Source of the DNA: Neomegalonema sp.
Lineage (GTDB): Bacteria > Pseudomonadota > Alphaproteobacteria > Rhodobacterales > Rhodobacteraceae
Direction: 5' to 3'
DNA length: 48,738 nt
Assembly: GCF_028688855.1 (NCBI RefSeq)
Contig: NZ_JAQTXI010000025.1
Coordinates: 1 to 48,738 of the forward strand
Shown one piece after another: positions 1-7,530 of the stretch. The translations under genes were made by a program, and so were the position numbers. Numbering within the stretch: position 1 is the first letter of the stretch; the number at the start of each line of letters is the position of its first letter. The notes beneath the pieces were generated by a model. It did not search any database, was not told the origin of the DNA, and was given only the letters and a program-made list of their open reading frames with translations.

Positions 1-1008
1 TCCCTGTCCATGAGCCTGAGCCTCGAAGGCCGCGACGAACTCCGCCCGCAGCAGACGCCGCACTTCGGCGGTCTCCTCGGTCGCCATGAGCTTGCGGCGC
101 AGGGCCTCGCCGGGCTCTCCGGCCTCGGCGAGCGCCCAGCCCAGATGTTTGCGCGCCGCCTTCACGCCGATCCTGATCCCGTAGACTTCAAGCATGCCCT
201 CATGTTGTTCGAGCACAAGCTCAAGACGCGCCTCCGGGCCGGGGGGCGCGAAGGCCTCCCCCGCCAGACCCGCCGAAATCTCCGCCAGACGCCAGGGCGC
301 GCCCTGGACCGCCCGACCCACCATGATCCCCGCCGCGCCGGAAAGCTCAAGCGCCCTGCGGGCTTGCGCGGCGTCGTGAATGTCGCCGTTGACGAGGACC
401 GGGATCTTCACCGCCTCGACGGTCTCGCGCACGGCGGCCCAGTCGGCGGAGCCCTTGTAGAACTGGCTCCGGGTGCGGCCATGGAGGGTCAGCATGGCGA
501 CGCCCGCCGCCTCCAGCCTGCGGGCGAGGGTCGGGGCGGTGAGGGTCTTCTCGTCCCAGCCGAGCCGGGTCTTGACGGTCACGGGCAGGCTCACGGCCTC
601 CCTGACCGCCTCGAAGACCCGCAGGGCGAGGTCGAGGTCGCAGAGCAGCCCCGCCCCCGCCAGACCATTGGTCACCCGCTTGCAGGGACAACCCATGTTG
701 ATGTCGATGAGCGCCGCCCCGCGCGCTTCGGCGATGCGGGCGGCCTCGGCCATGAGGGCGGGCTCGCGTCCGGCGATCTGGGCGGCGGTGGGCGGGTCGT
801 CCGCCGAGATGGAGGCCCGCGCCTCCGCCTCCGGACGCTCCTGGAGCAGTTCCTCTCCGGCGATCATCTCCGAGGCGGTCAGCCCCGCCCCGAAGCGCGC
901 GACCTGACGGCGCAAGGGCGCGTCGGTGATCCCGGCCATGGGCGCGAGCAGGACCGGCGGATCGATCCGCAGGGCGCCGAGCGTCAGGGGAGGCGGAAGA
1001 GCTTGCAT
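1..1008 (-). CDS. dusB: tRNA-dihydrouridine synthase DusB (3' end cut by window)
   Basis: FMN enzyme that reduces uridines in the D-loop of tRNA, in the cytoplasm. The minus strand is open for 336 codons from an ATG at 1008 to the window edge with no stop, so nearly the whole protein is present. Visible family marks are LLAPMAGITDAP near residue 21, NMGCPCKRV with the catalytic Cys at 107, LTLHGRTRSQFYKG near 173, and LVNGDI near 205, which lies in the FMN phosphate region. The RSQFYKG form favours DusB over DusA or DusC. The gene is divergent from ispDF. In Rhodobacter the same gene (nifR3) precedes ntrBC, so ntrB may lie just outside the window; that is inference. Confidence 0.93.
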   Translation of the reverse strand, partial: MQALPPPLTLGALRIDPPVLLAPMAGITDAPLRRQVARFGAGLTASEMIAGEELLQERPEAEARASISADDPPTAAQIAGREPALMAEAARIAEARGAALIDINMGCPCKRVTNGLAGAGLLCDLDLALRVFEAVREAVSLPVTVKTRLGWDEKTLTAPTLARRLEAAGVAMLTLHGRTRSQFYKGSADWAAVRETVEAVKIPVLVNGDIHDAAQARRALELSGAAGIMVGRAVQGAPWRLAEISAGLAGEAFAPPGPEARLELVLEQHEGMLEVYGIRIGVKAARKHLGWALAEAGEPGEALRRKLMATEETAEVRRLLRAEFVAAFEAQAHGQG

Positions 1009-1039
1009 GGAGTTGCCTAATTTTTGGGCTTTCATCGTC

Positions 1040-1069
1040 CTGATACTCCCGGGGGCGGCCCTCCCGCAA
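1040..1069 (-). promoter_or_regulatory. candidate sigma-70 promoter of dusB
   Basis: On the minus strand TTGCGG (1064-1069) and TATCAG (1040-1045) are separated by 18 bases. This would start RNA about 25 bases before the dusB ATG. It was found by eye only. Confidence 0.3.
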
Positions 1070-1148
1070 GGGCCTATGCGCAGGACGAGGTTTCTCTTGG
1101 ATCGGCCCGCGAAAAGGTCCACAAGAAGCGCGCAGCTTCCGGGACAGG

Positions 1149-2333
1149 GTGGAGTCGGGCTTGAGGATCGCGGCGTTGATCGTGGCGGCGGGACGCGGAG
1201 CCCGCATGGGCGTCGATGAGCCCAAGCAATATCTCCGCCTCGGCGGAAGCAGCCTGCTCCGCCGCGCTCTGGAGGCCTTCGCGGCCCATCCCCGGGTTTC
1301 GGGCGTCCAGCTCGCGATCCGCCCCGGCGACGAAGCCCGCGTCAGGGCCGAAGCCGAGGGCCTGCCGAAGATCCTCCCCTTCGCGGCCGGAGGCGCCGAG
1401 CGTCAGGATTCGGTTCTGGCCGGACTGGAGGCTCTGGAGCCCCTGGGCTTCGACCTCGTGCTGATTCACGACGCCGCCCGCCCCTTCGTCTCCGAGGCGC
1501 TGATCACCCGCGTGATCGGGGCTCTGGAGGCCGGAGAGGACGGCGCCCTGCCCGCCCTGCCCGTCGCGGACGCCCTCTGGCGCGAGGACGGCGCCGGAGG
1601 CTGCGGCGAACCCGTCCCGCGCGCGGGGCTCTGGCGGGCGCAGACGCCTCAGGGCTTCCGCCTGCCCGCGATCCTCGCCGCCCATCGCGCGGCGCGGGGC
1701 CTCGGACTCCTCGACGACGCGGAGGCCGCCCGTCGGGCGGGACTCGCCGTGCGGCTCGTCGCGGGCGAGGAGGCCAACGGCAAGATCACCCATCCCCAGG
1801 ATTTCGCAGCCGCAGAAGCGCGGCTCGCCCAGAAGGAGGCGCCCATGGAGTTCCGGTTCGGCCAGGGCTACGACGTCCACCGCTTCGCCTCCGGCGACCA
1901 TGTCATGCTCGGCGGCGTGCGGGCGCCTCACGACCAGGGAGTCGAGGCCCATTCCGACGGCGACGTCGTGCTGCACGCCCTCACGGACGCGATTCTCGGC
2001 GCTCTGGCTCTGGGCGACATCGGGCGGCATTTCCCGCCTTCGGACCCGCAGTGGAAGGGCGCTTCGAGCGACCGCTTCCTCGCCCACGCCGTCGAGCTGG
2101 CCGCCCGCGAGGGCTGGCGGCTCAACAACGCCGACGTGACCGTCGTCTGCGAGCGCCCGAAGATCGCGCCTCACGCCGCGGCCATGCGGGCGCGCATCGC
2201 GGAGATCTGCGGCTCCACGCCCGAGCGCGTCAGCGTCAAGGCCACCACCAACGAAGGCATGGGATTCGCCGGACGCGGCGAAGGACTGGCCGCTCTGGCG
2301 GTCGCCAGCCTGATCCGGGGAGCCCGGTCATGA
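1149..2333 (+). CDS. ispDF: bifunctional IspD/IspF enzyme of the MEP isoprenoid pathway
   Basis: Carries two non-consecutive steps of the MEP pathway: CTP-dependent cytidylylation of MEP (IspD, residues 1 to about 228) and formation of the cyclic diphosphate MEcPP (IspF, from residue 233). IspD marks are [31 protein letters not shown] and [10 protein letters not shown]. IspF marks are [22 protein letters not shown] and [13 protein letters not shown]; the zinc ligands should be D242, H244 and H276, with the same spacing as D8, H10 and H42 of the E. coli enzyme. Fusion is common in alphaproteobacteria. The start chosen is GTG at 1149, the only in-frame start before the IspD nucleotide-binding motif; its SD is weak. 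The stop overlaps the pgpA ATG (ATGA). Confidence 0.95.
   Translation: MESGLRIAALIVAAGRGARMGVDEPKQYLRLGGSSLLRRALEAFAAHPRVSGVQLAIRPGDEARVRAEAEGLPKILPFAAGGAERQDSVLAGLEALEPLGFDLVLIHDAARPFVSEALITRVIGALEAGEDGALPALPVADALWREDGAGGCGEPVPRAGLWRAQTPQGFRLPAILAAHRAARGLGLLDDAEAARRAGLAVRLVAGEEANGKITHPQDFAAAEARLAQKEAPMEFRFGQGYDVHRFASGDHVMLGGVRAPHDQGVEAHSDGDVVLHALTDAILGALALGDIGRHFPPSDPQWKGASSDRFLAHAVELAAREGWRLNNADVTVVCERPKIAPHAAAMRARIAEICGSTPERVSVKATTNEGMGFAGRGEGLAALAVASLIRGARS
1833..1847 (+). promoter_or_regulatory. internal ribosome-binding site and in-frame ATG at the IspF boundary
   Basis: AAGGAGG at 1833-1839 lies five bases before an in-frame ATG at 1845 (residue 233), exactly where the IspF domain begins. 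This is the best SD in the neighbourhood and better than that of the fusion itself. It could allow a separate IspF polypeptide of about 162 residues, or be a relic of a once separate ispF. Confidence 0.4.
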
Positions 2334-2830
2334 ACGCCTCCCTCGCGCGGCTGATCTCGCAGGGCTTCGGGCTGGGGCTGCTGCCCGGGGCGCCGGGCAC
2401 CTGGGCTTCGGCGGCGGCGATTCCGGCCGGATATCTGCTGCATCGCCTCGGCGGCTTCCCGCTGCTCGCGGCGGCGACGGTTCTGGCGGCGGTCCTCGGC
2501 TGGATCGCGGTCGGGGTCTATCTCCGGACCTCCGCCGATCCCGATCCCTCCGAGGTGGTGATCGACGAGATCGTGGGGCAATGGATTCCGCTCGGCGCGG
2601 TGTCCTGGGGGCTCTGGTCTCACGGCGTGACGAGCTTCCCCTGGCCGGGCTGGGTCTGCGCCTTCGTGTTCTTCCGGCTCTTCGACATCTGGAAGCCCGG
2701 GCCCGTCGGCTGGGCCGACCGCAAGCCCGGCGCGACCGGCGTGATGCTCGACGACGTGATCGCGGGACTTCTGGCGGCGGTCGTCACCATGGCGGCGGCG
2801 GGCTTCTATCACGGATACCTTGGCCGATGA
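2330..2830 (+). CDS. pgpA: phosphatidylglycerophosphatase A
   Basis: Inner-membrane phosphatase that converts phosphatidylglycerophosphate to phosphatidylglycerol. The 166-residue protein matches the family length. It shows the N-terminal [12 protein letters not shown] motif, a central [10 protein letters not shown], and C-terminal [14 protein letters not shown] and [10 protein letters not shown], whose acidic residues bind the metal. Three or four hydrophobic stretches are visible. The ATG at 2330 overlaps the ispDF stop as ATGA, and the gene's own stop overlaps the next start the same way, so the three genes are probably translationally coupled. Confidence 0.92.
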   Translation: MNASLARLISQGFGLGLLPGAPGTWASAAAIPAGYLLHRLGGFPLLAAATVLAAVLGWIAVGVYLRTSADPDPSEVVIDEIVGQWIPLGAVSWGLWSHGVTSFPWPGWVCAFVFFRLFDIWKPGPVGWADRKPGATGVMLDDVIAGLLAAVVTMAAAGFYHGYLGR

Positions 2831-3327
2831 GCGCCGATCTCGATCCGGAGCTTGAAGAAGCCGCCCGCAAGGCCCTGAAAGCCTTCGAGTCGCGCGGCTG
2901 GCGGCTGGCTCTGGCGGAGAGCTGCACGGGCGGACTCGCCGCCGCCGCCCTGACGGCGGTTCCGGGCTCCTCGCGGGTGGTGGAGGCGGGGGTGGTCTCC
3001 TACTCCAACGCCGCCAAGACGCAGCTCCTCGGGGTGGATCCCGCCCTGATCGCCGCCCATGGCGCCGTGAGCGAGCCCGTGGCGGTCGCCATGGCCGAGG
3101 GAATCCGCGCCCGCATGGGGGTGGAGGCCGCGGTCTCGATCACCGGGATCGCCGGGCCCGGCGGCTCGGAGTTCAAGCCCGAGGGTCGGGTCTGCTTCGG
3201 CCTCGCCCGCGCGGAGGCGCCGACCCGCGCATGGACCGTGGATTTCGGCGCCCTTGGCCGCGGCGAAGTCCGCCGCCGGGCCGCGCTGGAGGCTCTGGGC
3301 GCCCTGGAGGCGGCCGCGCGCGGCTGA
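2827..3327 (+). CDS. pncC: CinA C-terminal family nicotinamide-nucleotide amidohydrolase
   Basis: Deamidates nicotinamide mononucleotide to nicotinate mononucleotide in NAD recycling. This is the 166-residue stand-alone form without the CinA N-terminal domain. Motifs are LAESCTGGLAAAAL at about 29-42, PGSSRVVEAGVVSYSN, HGAVSEPVA and SITGIAGPGG; the ESCTGG serine is the expected nucleophile. The ATG at 2827 overlaps the pgpA stop (ATGA). The ispDF-pgpA-cinA order is known from other Rhodobacterales. The stop codon lies inside a perfect inverted repeat shared with the convergent gene. Confidence 0.92.
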   Translation: MSADLDPELEEAARKALKAFESRGWRLALAESCTGGLAAAALTAVPGSSRVVEAGVVSYSNAAKTQLLGVDPALIAAHGAVSEPVAVAMAEGIRARMGVEAAVSITGIAGPGGSEFKPEGRVCFGLARAEAPTRAWTVDFGALGRGEVRRRAALEALGALEAAARG

Positions 3328-3345
3328 AGGCGCGGGCCTTCAGCC
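3322..3345. terminator. hairpin between convergent genes, covering both stop codons
   Basis: GGCTGAAGG at 3322-3330 and CCTTCAGCC at 3337-3345 form a perfect 9-bp stem with a 6-base loop. The left arm holds the TGA of pncC, and the right arm holds the TGA of the minus-strand gene. There is no U-tract on either side, so it may block or protect 3' ends rather than be a classical terminator. Confidence 0.5.
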
Positions 3346-3813
3346 CTGGAGCTGGCTCACGCTCCTGTATTCGTTCTCGATGGCCAGCTTGAGCCCGTTC
3401 AGCTCCTGAGCCGCCGTCGCCCGGACGCGCCCGAGGAAGGGCGTCGCGCTGGCGAGCGCCAGCTTGCCCACCAGAGTCGAGCCGACGCCCTCGAGCTTCA
3501 GATCCACCAGGGTCTGACGGTCGCCTTTCGGGGTCAGCTCGAATCCCATGCTCATGCGCACGCCGCGATGGTTCGTCTCGAACCTGTAGCCTCTGGGAGG
3601 ATCCATCTCGACCATGGTCGCCTCCAGATTGATGCGGCGGCCGAAGACCTCCACCGTCTCGCGCCAGCGCGCCCCGACCTTCGGGCCTCCGGGCGTCAGC
3701 ATGCGCAGGGACTTCAGGATCGACATGTGCTTGGGCGCATCCTCGATCCGCGCCAGACATTCGAAACAGAACGCCGCCGGCGCCTCCACGACCAAGCTCT
3801 GCGACAGCTTCAT
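3340..3813 (-). CDS. SRPBCC-fold (START/polyketide-cyclase-like) protein
   Basis: A 157-residue protein with the layout of a single SRPBCC domain: an N-terminal strand (MKLSQSLVVEAPAAFCFECL), a helix, a run of strands including GARWRETVEVFGRRINLEATM and GYRFETNHRGVRMSMGFELTP, and a long C-terminal helix. In Rhodobacter ratA sits at this place, but the RatA/COQ10 signature is not evident, so I leave it unnamed. Ligand and role are unknown. It has no signal peptide and is probably cytoplasmic. GAGGG lies a few bases before the ATG. It is transcribed towards pncC. Confidence 0.65.
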   Translation of the reverse strand: MKLSQSLVVEAPAAFCFECLARIEDAPKHMSILKSLRMLTPGGPKVGARWRETVEVFGRRINLEATMVEMDPPRGYRFETNHRGVRMSMGFELTPKGDRQTLVDLKLEGVGSTLVGKLALASATPFLGRVRATAAQELNGLKLAIENEYRSVSQLQG

Positions 3814-4021
3814 GGTTCCCTCGTCTCCTCAGGCTTTTCCGGAACATCGGCGCTCGCCGACGCCGGACCCCGCCCTGCGCAGGCCGGACAGAAGAAGCCG
3901 CCCGCCGCGAGGCCCGATGCGCCGCCGACAGAGAAACGGGTTTGCCTCTCCGATCAAGAAAATTCGACCGCAAGGCGCCCTGGCCCCATCTTTCGCGCTT
4001 GCGGAGAGGATCGGGCGGCGC

Positions 4022-4050
4022 TTGCGGCCCGGGGAGGGGAGACTTATGGT
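4022..4050 (+). promoter_or_regulatory. candidate promoter of galU
   Basis: TTGCGG (4022-4027), a 17-base spacer and TATGGT (4045-4050) place a start site near 4057, about 36 bases before the galU TTG codon. The remaining part of the 279-base gap (3814-4021) shows no gene. Confidence 0.4.
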
Positions 4051-4092
4051 GCCCCGGATCATCCGCCCGCTCCTGACGCATGGGAGGTCTTC

Positions 4093-4986
4093 TTGCATCG
4101 AGTCCGCAAAGCCGTCTTCCCCGTCGCCGGGCTGGGGACGCGCTTCCTGCCCGCCACGAAATCCATTCCCAAGGAGATCCTCACCCTCGTCGACCGGCCC
4201 CTGATCCAGTACGCCATCGACGAGGCGCGCGCCGCCGGAATCGAGCAGTTCATCTTCGTGACCTCGCGCGGGAAGAGCTCGCTCGAGGATTATTTCGACG
4301 ACGCTCCCCATCTCGCCGCCGAACTCGCGCGCGGCGGCAAGGCGGATCTGCTCCAGATCCTCGAATCCACCTGCATGAAGAGCGGCGCCATCGCCTATGT
4401 GCGGCAGAACCGCGCCCTCGGGCTCGGACATGCGGTCTGGTGCGCGCGGCACCTCGTCGCCGGAGAGCCCTTCGCGGTGATCCTGCCCGACGACGTGATC
4501 GCCGCCGAGACGCCCTGTCTGCGGCAGATGGTCGAGGCCTACGCCGAAACGGGCGGCAACATGCTCGCCATGATGGAGGTGGCGCCGGAACGGACCTCCT
4601 CCTACGGCGTGCTGGATCTGACGCCGGGATCGGGCCCTCTGAGGACCGTGCGCGGCATGGTCGAGAAGCCGCCCGCTGGCAAGGCGCCTTCCGACATGGC
4701 GATCATCGGGCGCTACATCCTCTCGCCCAGCGTGCTGGACGCCATAGGCCGCGCCGCGCCGGGCTCGGGCGGAGAAATCCAGCTCACCGACGCCATCGCC
4801 TCCGAGATCGGGCGGCGTCCGGTGCACGGCTTCGCCTTCGAGGGGCGGCGCTTCGATTGCGGATCCAAGGCGGGCTTCGTCCAGGCGACCATCGCCTTCG
4901 CGCTCCAGCGCCCGGACCTGCGCGAGGCGGTGCTGGAGATCCTCGCCGAAACCGCGACGCGGGAGCGTCCCGCTCTGGCCGTCTGA
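4093..4986 (+). CDS. galU: UTP-glucose-1-phosphate uridylyltransferase
   Basis: Makes UDP-glucose for surface polysaccharides. The 297-residue protein begins RVRKAVFPVAGLGTRFLPATK, with the nucleotide-binding GLGTRF at about 13-18, and continues with IPKEIL, QYAIDEA, ALGLGHAV, VILPDD, RYIL and GGEIQLTDAI. I chose the TTG at 4093 as start: it is the only start codon at the proper distance before the motif, and GGGAGG sits five bases ahead of it. The open frame extends much further upstream, but that part has no similarity to the family. A polysaccharide glycosyltransferase gene follows after 45 bases. Confidence 0.93.
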   Translation: MHRVRKAVFPVAGLGTRFLPATKSIPKEILTLVDRPLIQYAIDEARAAGIEQFIFVTSRGKSSLEDYFDDAPHLAAELARGGKADLLQILESTCMKSGAIAYVRQNRALGLGHAVWCARHLVAGEPFAVILPDDVIAAETPCLRQMVEAYAETGGNMLAMMEVAPERTSSYGVLDLTPGSGPLRTVRGMVEKPPAGKAPSDMAIIGRYILSPSVLDAIGRAAPGSGGEIQLTDAIASEIGRRPVHGFAFEGRRFDCGSKAGFVQATIAFALQRPDLREAVLEILAETATRERPALAV

Positions 4987-5031
4987 GGGCCTCCGGCGGC
5001 CCGGTCCTTGTTCCGGGCCTGCGCAGGGGCC

Positions 5032-6225
5032 ATGTCGCAGGAGGCGAAGCTTCGCGCCTCAGGGGCGCAGGCCGGAAAGACGCCGCCGCGCGAAACCCGA
5101 GGAATCAAGCTTCTGGACATCTCCGCCTTCTTCGCTCTCTGGCGCCGGGCCCCCGCGCAATTCGCCCTGAGGTGGCGCACGGATCCGGTCTGGCGCGCCG
5201 CCCGGACCCGGCGCGGCCCGGATGCGCCCACGGCGGTTCTGGTCGGCTTCTCGCGCTGGAAGACCTTCATCCTCGACTTCCTGCCCGATCACAACGTGGT
5301 GACGCTCTCGCATGACGGCGCGGCGCCTCTGGCGGCCATGGAGGCCGTCCGGAAGCTCTCCCGGCCGCATGTCTTCACCTGGAGCTACAATTTCGCCCCG
5401 GATCTCGCGCTGTTCTGCGCGCGCCATGGCCTGCCGCTGACCCATGTCGAGGACGGCTTCCTGCGGTCGCTGGGGCTGGGCGTGGCGCGGAGCGCTCCGG
5501 CGAGCCTCGTCTTCGACGACCGCGCCATGCATTTCGACCGCCTGCGCCCCTCGCGGCTGGAGGAGCTGCTCGCCGCCCATGACTTCGACGCCGATCCCGG
5601 ACTCATGCGGGCCGCGGAGGATCTGGCGGGGCTCATGCGCGGGAGGGGGCTCTCGAAATACAACATCTCCGCGGCGCGGCGCGTCGAGGAGGTGCTGACG
5701 CCGGGGCGTCGGCGGGTGCTGGCGCTCGGGCAGGTCGAGGACGACCTCTCCATCCGCTACGGCGCGGAGACGCCCATCACCGGCAACCAGCTGGTCATGC
5801 TGGCCGCGCGCGAGAATCCGGACGCCCAGATCCTCTATCGCCCCCATCCGGACGTGACCTCGCATGCGCGGCCGCAATATTCCGACCCGGCCCTGGTGGC
5901 GGATCTCTGCACGACCCTCGGGCCGGAGTTCGGCATCGCCGATTGCCTCGATCAGGCGGATCTCGTCTATACGGCGACCTCGCTGGCGGGCTTCGAGGCC
6001 GCCTTGCGCGGCAAGCCGGTCGTGACGCTCGGCGCGCCCTTCTACGCCGGATGGGGAATCACCGAAGACCGCCTGCCCATCCCGCGCCGGACCCGCAGGC
6101 TGACCGCCCTCCAGATTCTGGCGGGCGCCTATCTGCTCTATCCGCGCTATGCGGGCGTGAGCCCCGAAGCCGGGCCGCGCGCGATCCTCGACCTGCTGCC
6201 GGGACTCGTCGCGGATCAGGCCTGA
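5032..6225 (+). CDS. single-domain KpsC/LpsZ-like capsule glycosyltransferase
   Basis: Belongs to the capsule-synthesis family around KpsC, which adds beta-Kdo residues to the lipid anchor of capsules. Typical motifs are HVEDGFLRSLGLG near residue 138, LALGQVEDDLSIRYGAE near 233, YRPHPDV near 270, and GFEAALRGKPVVTLGAPF with YAGWG near 320-343. KpsC normally has two such catalytic halves of about 330 residues; only one is present in these 397 residues. The start chosen is ATG 5032; a TTG at 5008 is possible. It lies directly after galU, so a role in surface glycan is likely. The last ten bases overlap the convergent MFS gene. Confidence 0.75.
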   Translation: MSQEAKLRASGAQAGKTPPRETRGIKLLDISAFFALWRRAPAQFALRWRTDPVWRAARTRRGPDAPTAVLVGFSRWKTFILDFLPDHNVVTLSHDGAAPLAAMEAVRKLSRPHVFTWSYNFAPDLALFCARHGLPLTHVEDGFLRSLGLGVARSAPASLVFDDRAMHFDRLRPSRLEELLAAHDFDADPGLMRAAEDLAGLMRGRGLSKYNISAARRVEEVLTPGRRRVLALGQVEDDLSIRYGAETPITGNQLVMLAARENPDAQILYRPHPDVTSHARPQYSDPALVADLCTTLGPEFGIADCLDQADLVYTATSLAGFEAALRGKPVVTLGAPFYAGWGITEDRLPIPRRTRRLTALQILAGAYLLYPRYAGVSPEAGPRAILDLLPGLVADQA

Positions 6226-7421
6226 GCCTGCGGCCTCCGCGCCGTCCGCCAGACCAGAGGCGCGAGGATCAGGGCCACGGCGGGGAAGATCATCCAGTTG
6301 ATCGTCCGCCAGCCCGAGGCGTTCAGCAGGGCTCCCGAGAAGAACGAAGCCGCCGCCACCACTCCGAAGACGAGGAAGTCGTTGAGGCCCTGAGCCTTGC
6401 CGCGTTCGGCGGGACCATGGGCGGCGGCCACCATGGCGCTCGCGCCGATGAAGCCGAAGTTCCAGCCCACGCCCAGCAGGATCAGCGAGATCCAGAAATG
6501 GCTGAGGTCCATCCCGCCCAGAGCCACCGCGCCCGAGAGCGCCGTGATCACGAGTCCGGCGGCCGCCACGCGCTCGGCGCCGAAACGCGCGATGAGGCGT
6601 CCGGTCACGAAGCTCGGGGCGAACATGGCCAGCACATGCCATTGAATCCCCTGGGCCGCATGGTCGATCCCATGGCCATGTCCCACCATGGCCATGGGCG
6701 CGGCGGTCATCACGAAGGTCATCAGCCCGTAGGAGACGATCCCCGTCGCCACCGCCAGCAGATAGCGCGGCGAGGACAGAAGCTCGCCGAGGCTGCGCCC
6801 GCCTTCGGCGGCGCCCGCGCCCATCGCGGCGGGCCTCGGCGTCCGGAGCATCAGCAGAACCGGAATCGCCAGAAGCGCCAGAGCCGCCTGACTGAAGAAG
6901 GCGCCCGCGAAAGGCGCCTCGGGGATGGCGTCGCGGGTGTGGATCACCAGTTGCGGCCCGATGATCGCCGCCGCCAGACCCCCGAGCATCACCCAGGAGA
7001 TGGCCTGCGCCTTCTGCGGCCCCTCGACGCCGTCGGCGGCGGCGAAGCGATAGCTCTGGACATGAGCGGCGTAGAAGCCCGCCAGAGTCGCCCCCGCGCA
7101 GAAGACCGCGAAAACCGCCGAGATCACGCCGAAAGCCGCGATCAGCCCGGAGACGATCCCGAAACAGGCCCCGAAGACATAGGCGCTGCGGCGTCCGTAA
7201 CGACGCATCAGCCAGGCGGCGGGCAGAGTCCCCATCGCCAGACCCAGATTGAACAGACTCACCGGCAAGGTCGCGAGGGCGGGATCCGAAGCCAGCCTCT
7301 GCCCCACCAGACCGCCCAGAGAAATCAGGATCGGCGGACTCGCCGAACCCAGAGCCGCCGCCATCGTGAGCGCGACGATGTTGCGGCGGGCCGTAGCCGG
7401 ATCGGAAGCCTGAAGGGACAT
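6216..7421 (-). CDS. major facilitator superfamily transporter
   Basis: A 401-residue polytopic membrane protein with about twelve hydrophobic segments in two halves. The loop between segments 2 and 3 reads WLMRRYGRRSAYVFGA, a form of the MFS motif A. The central loop carries a short linker (GAGAAEGGRSLGEL). Substrate cannot be told from sequence; the HGHGIDH stretch in the second half is unusual but not diagnostic. There is no strong SD before the ATG at 7421, and a terminator-like hairpin ends 17 bases upstream of it. It follows rnj on the same strand. Confidence 0.85.
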   Translation of the reverse strand: MSLQASDPATARRNIVALTMAAALGSASPPILISLGGLVGQRLASDPALATLPVSLFNLGLAMGTLPAAWLMRRYGRRSAYVFGACFGIVSGLIAAFGVISAVFAVFCAGATLAGFYAAHVQSYRFAAADGVEGPQKAQAISWVMLGGLAAAIIGPQLVIHTRDAIPEAPFAGAFFSQAALALLAIPVLLMLRTPRPAAMGAGAAEGGRSLGELLSSPRYLLAVATGIVSYGLMTFVMTAAPMAMVGHGHGIDHAAQGIQWHVLAMFAPSFVTGRLIARFGAERVAAAGLVITALSGAVALGGMDLSHFWISLILLGVGWNFGFIGASAMVAAAHGPAERGKAQGLNDFLVFGVVAAASFFSGALLNASGWRTINWMIFPAVALILAPLVWRTARRPQAQA

Positions 7422-7438
7422 GGGGCGCGGTCTTTCTG

Positions 7439-7477
7439 AAAAGGCGAAGAGGCGGCCCCGCCGCGCGGAGCCGCCTC
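7439..7477 (-). terminator. intrinsic terminator after rnj, inside the leader of the MFS gene
   Basis: On the minus strand GAGGCGGC (7470-7477) pairs perfectly with GCCGCCTC (7449-7456) around a 13-base loop and is followed by TTCGCCTTTT. It lies 54 bases after the rnj stop and only 17 bases before the MFS ATG, so it could end the long nuo-rnj transcript or act as an attenuator for the transporter. Confidence 0.6.
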
Positions 7478-7530
7478 CCCTCCTAGATCATTCGGGAGCC
7501 GAACAAGCTTATGCTTTTCGCCGCAGAGGC

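Noticed and set aside
3340..3813. RatA/COQ10-type ubiquinone-binding protein
   Set aside because: The position after cinA fits ratA of Rhodobacter and the fold fits, but the sequence lacks the recognisable RatA N-terminal pattern; left as an SRPBCC protein.
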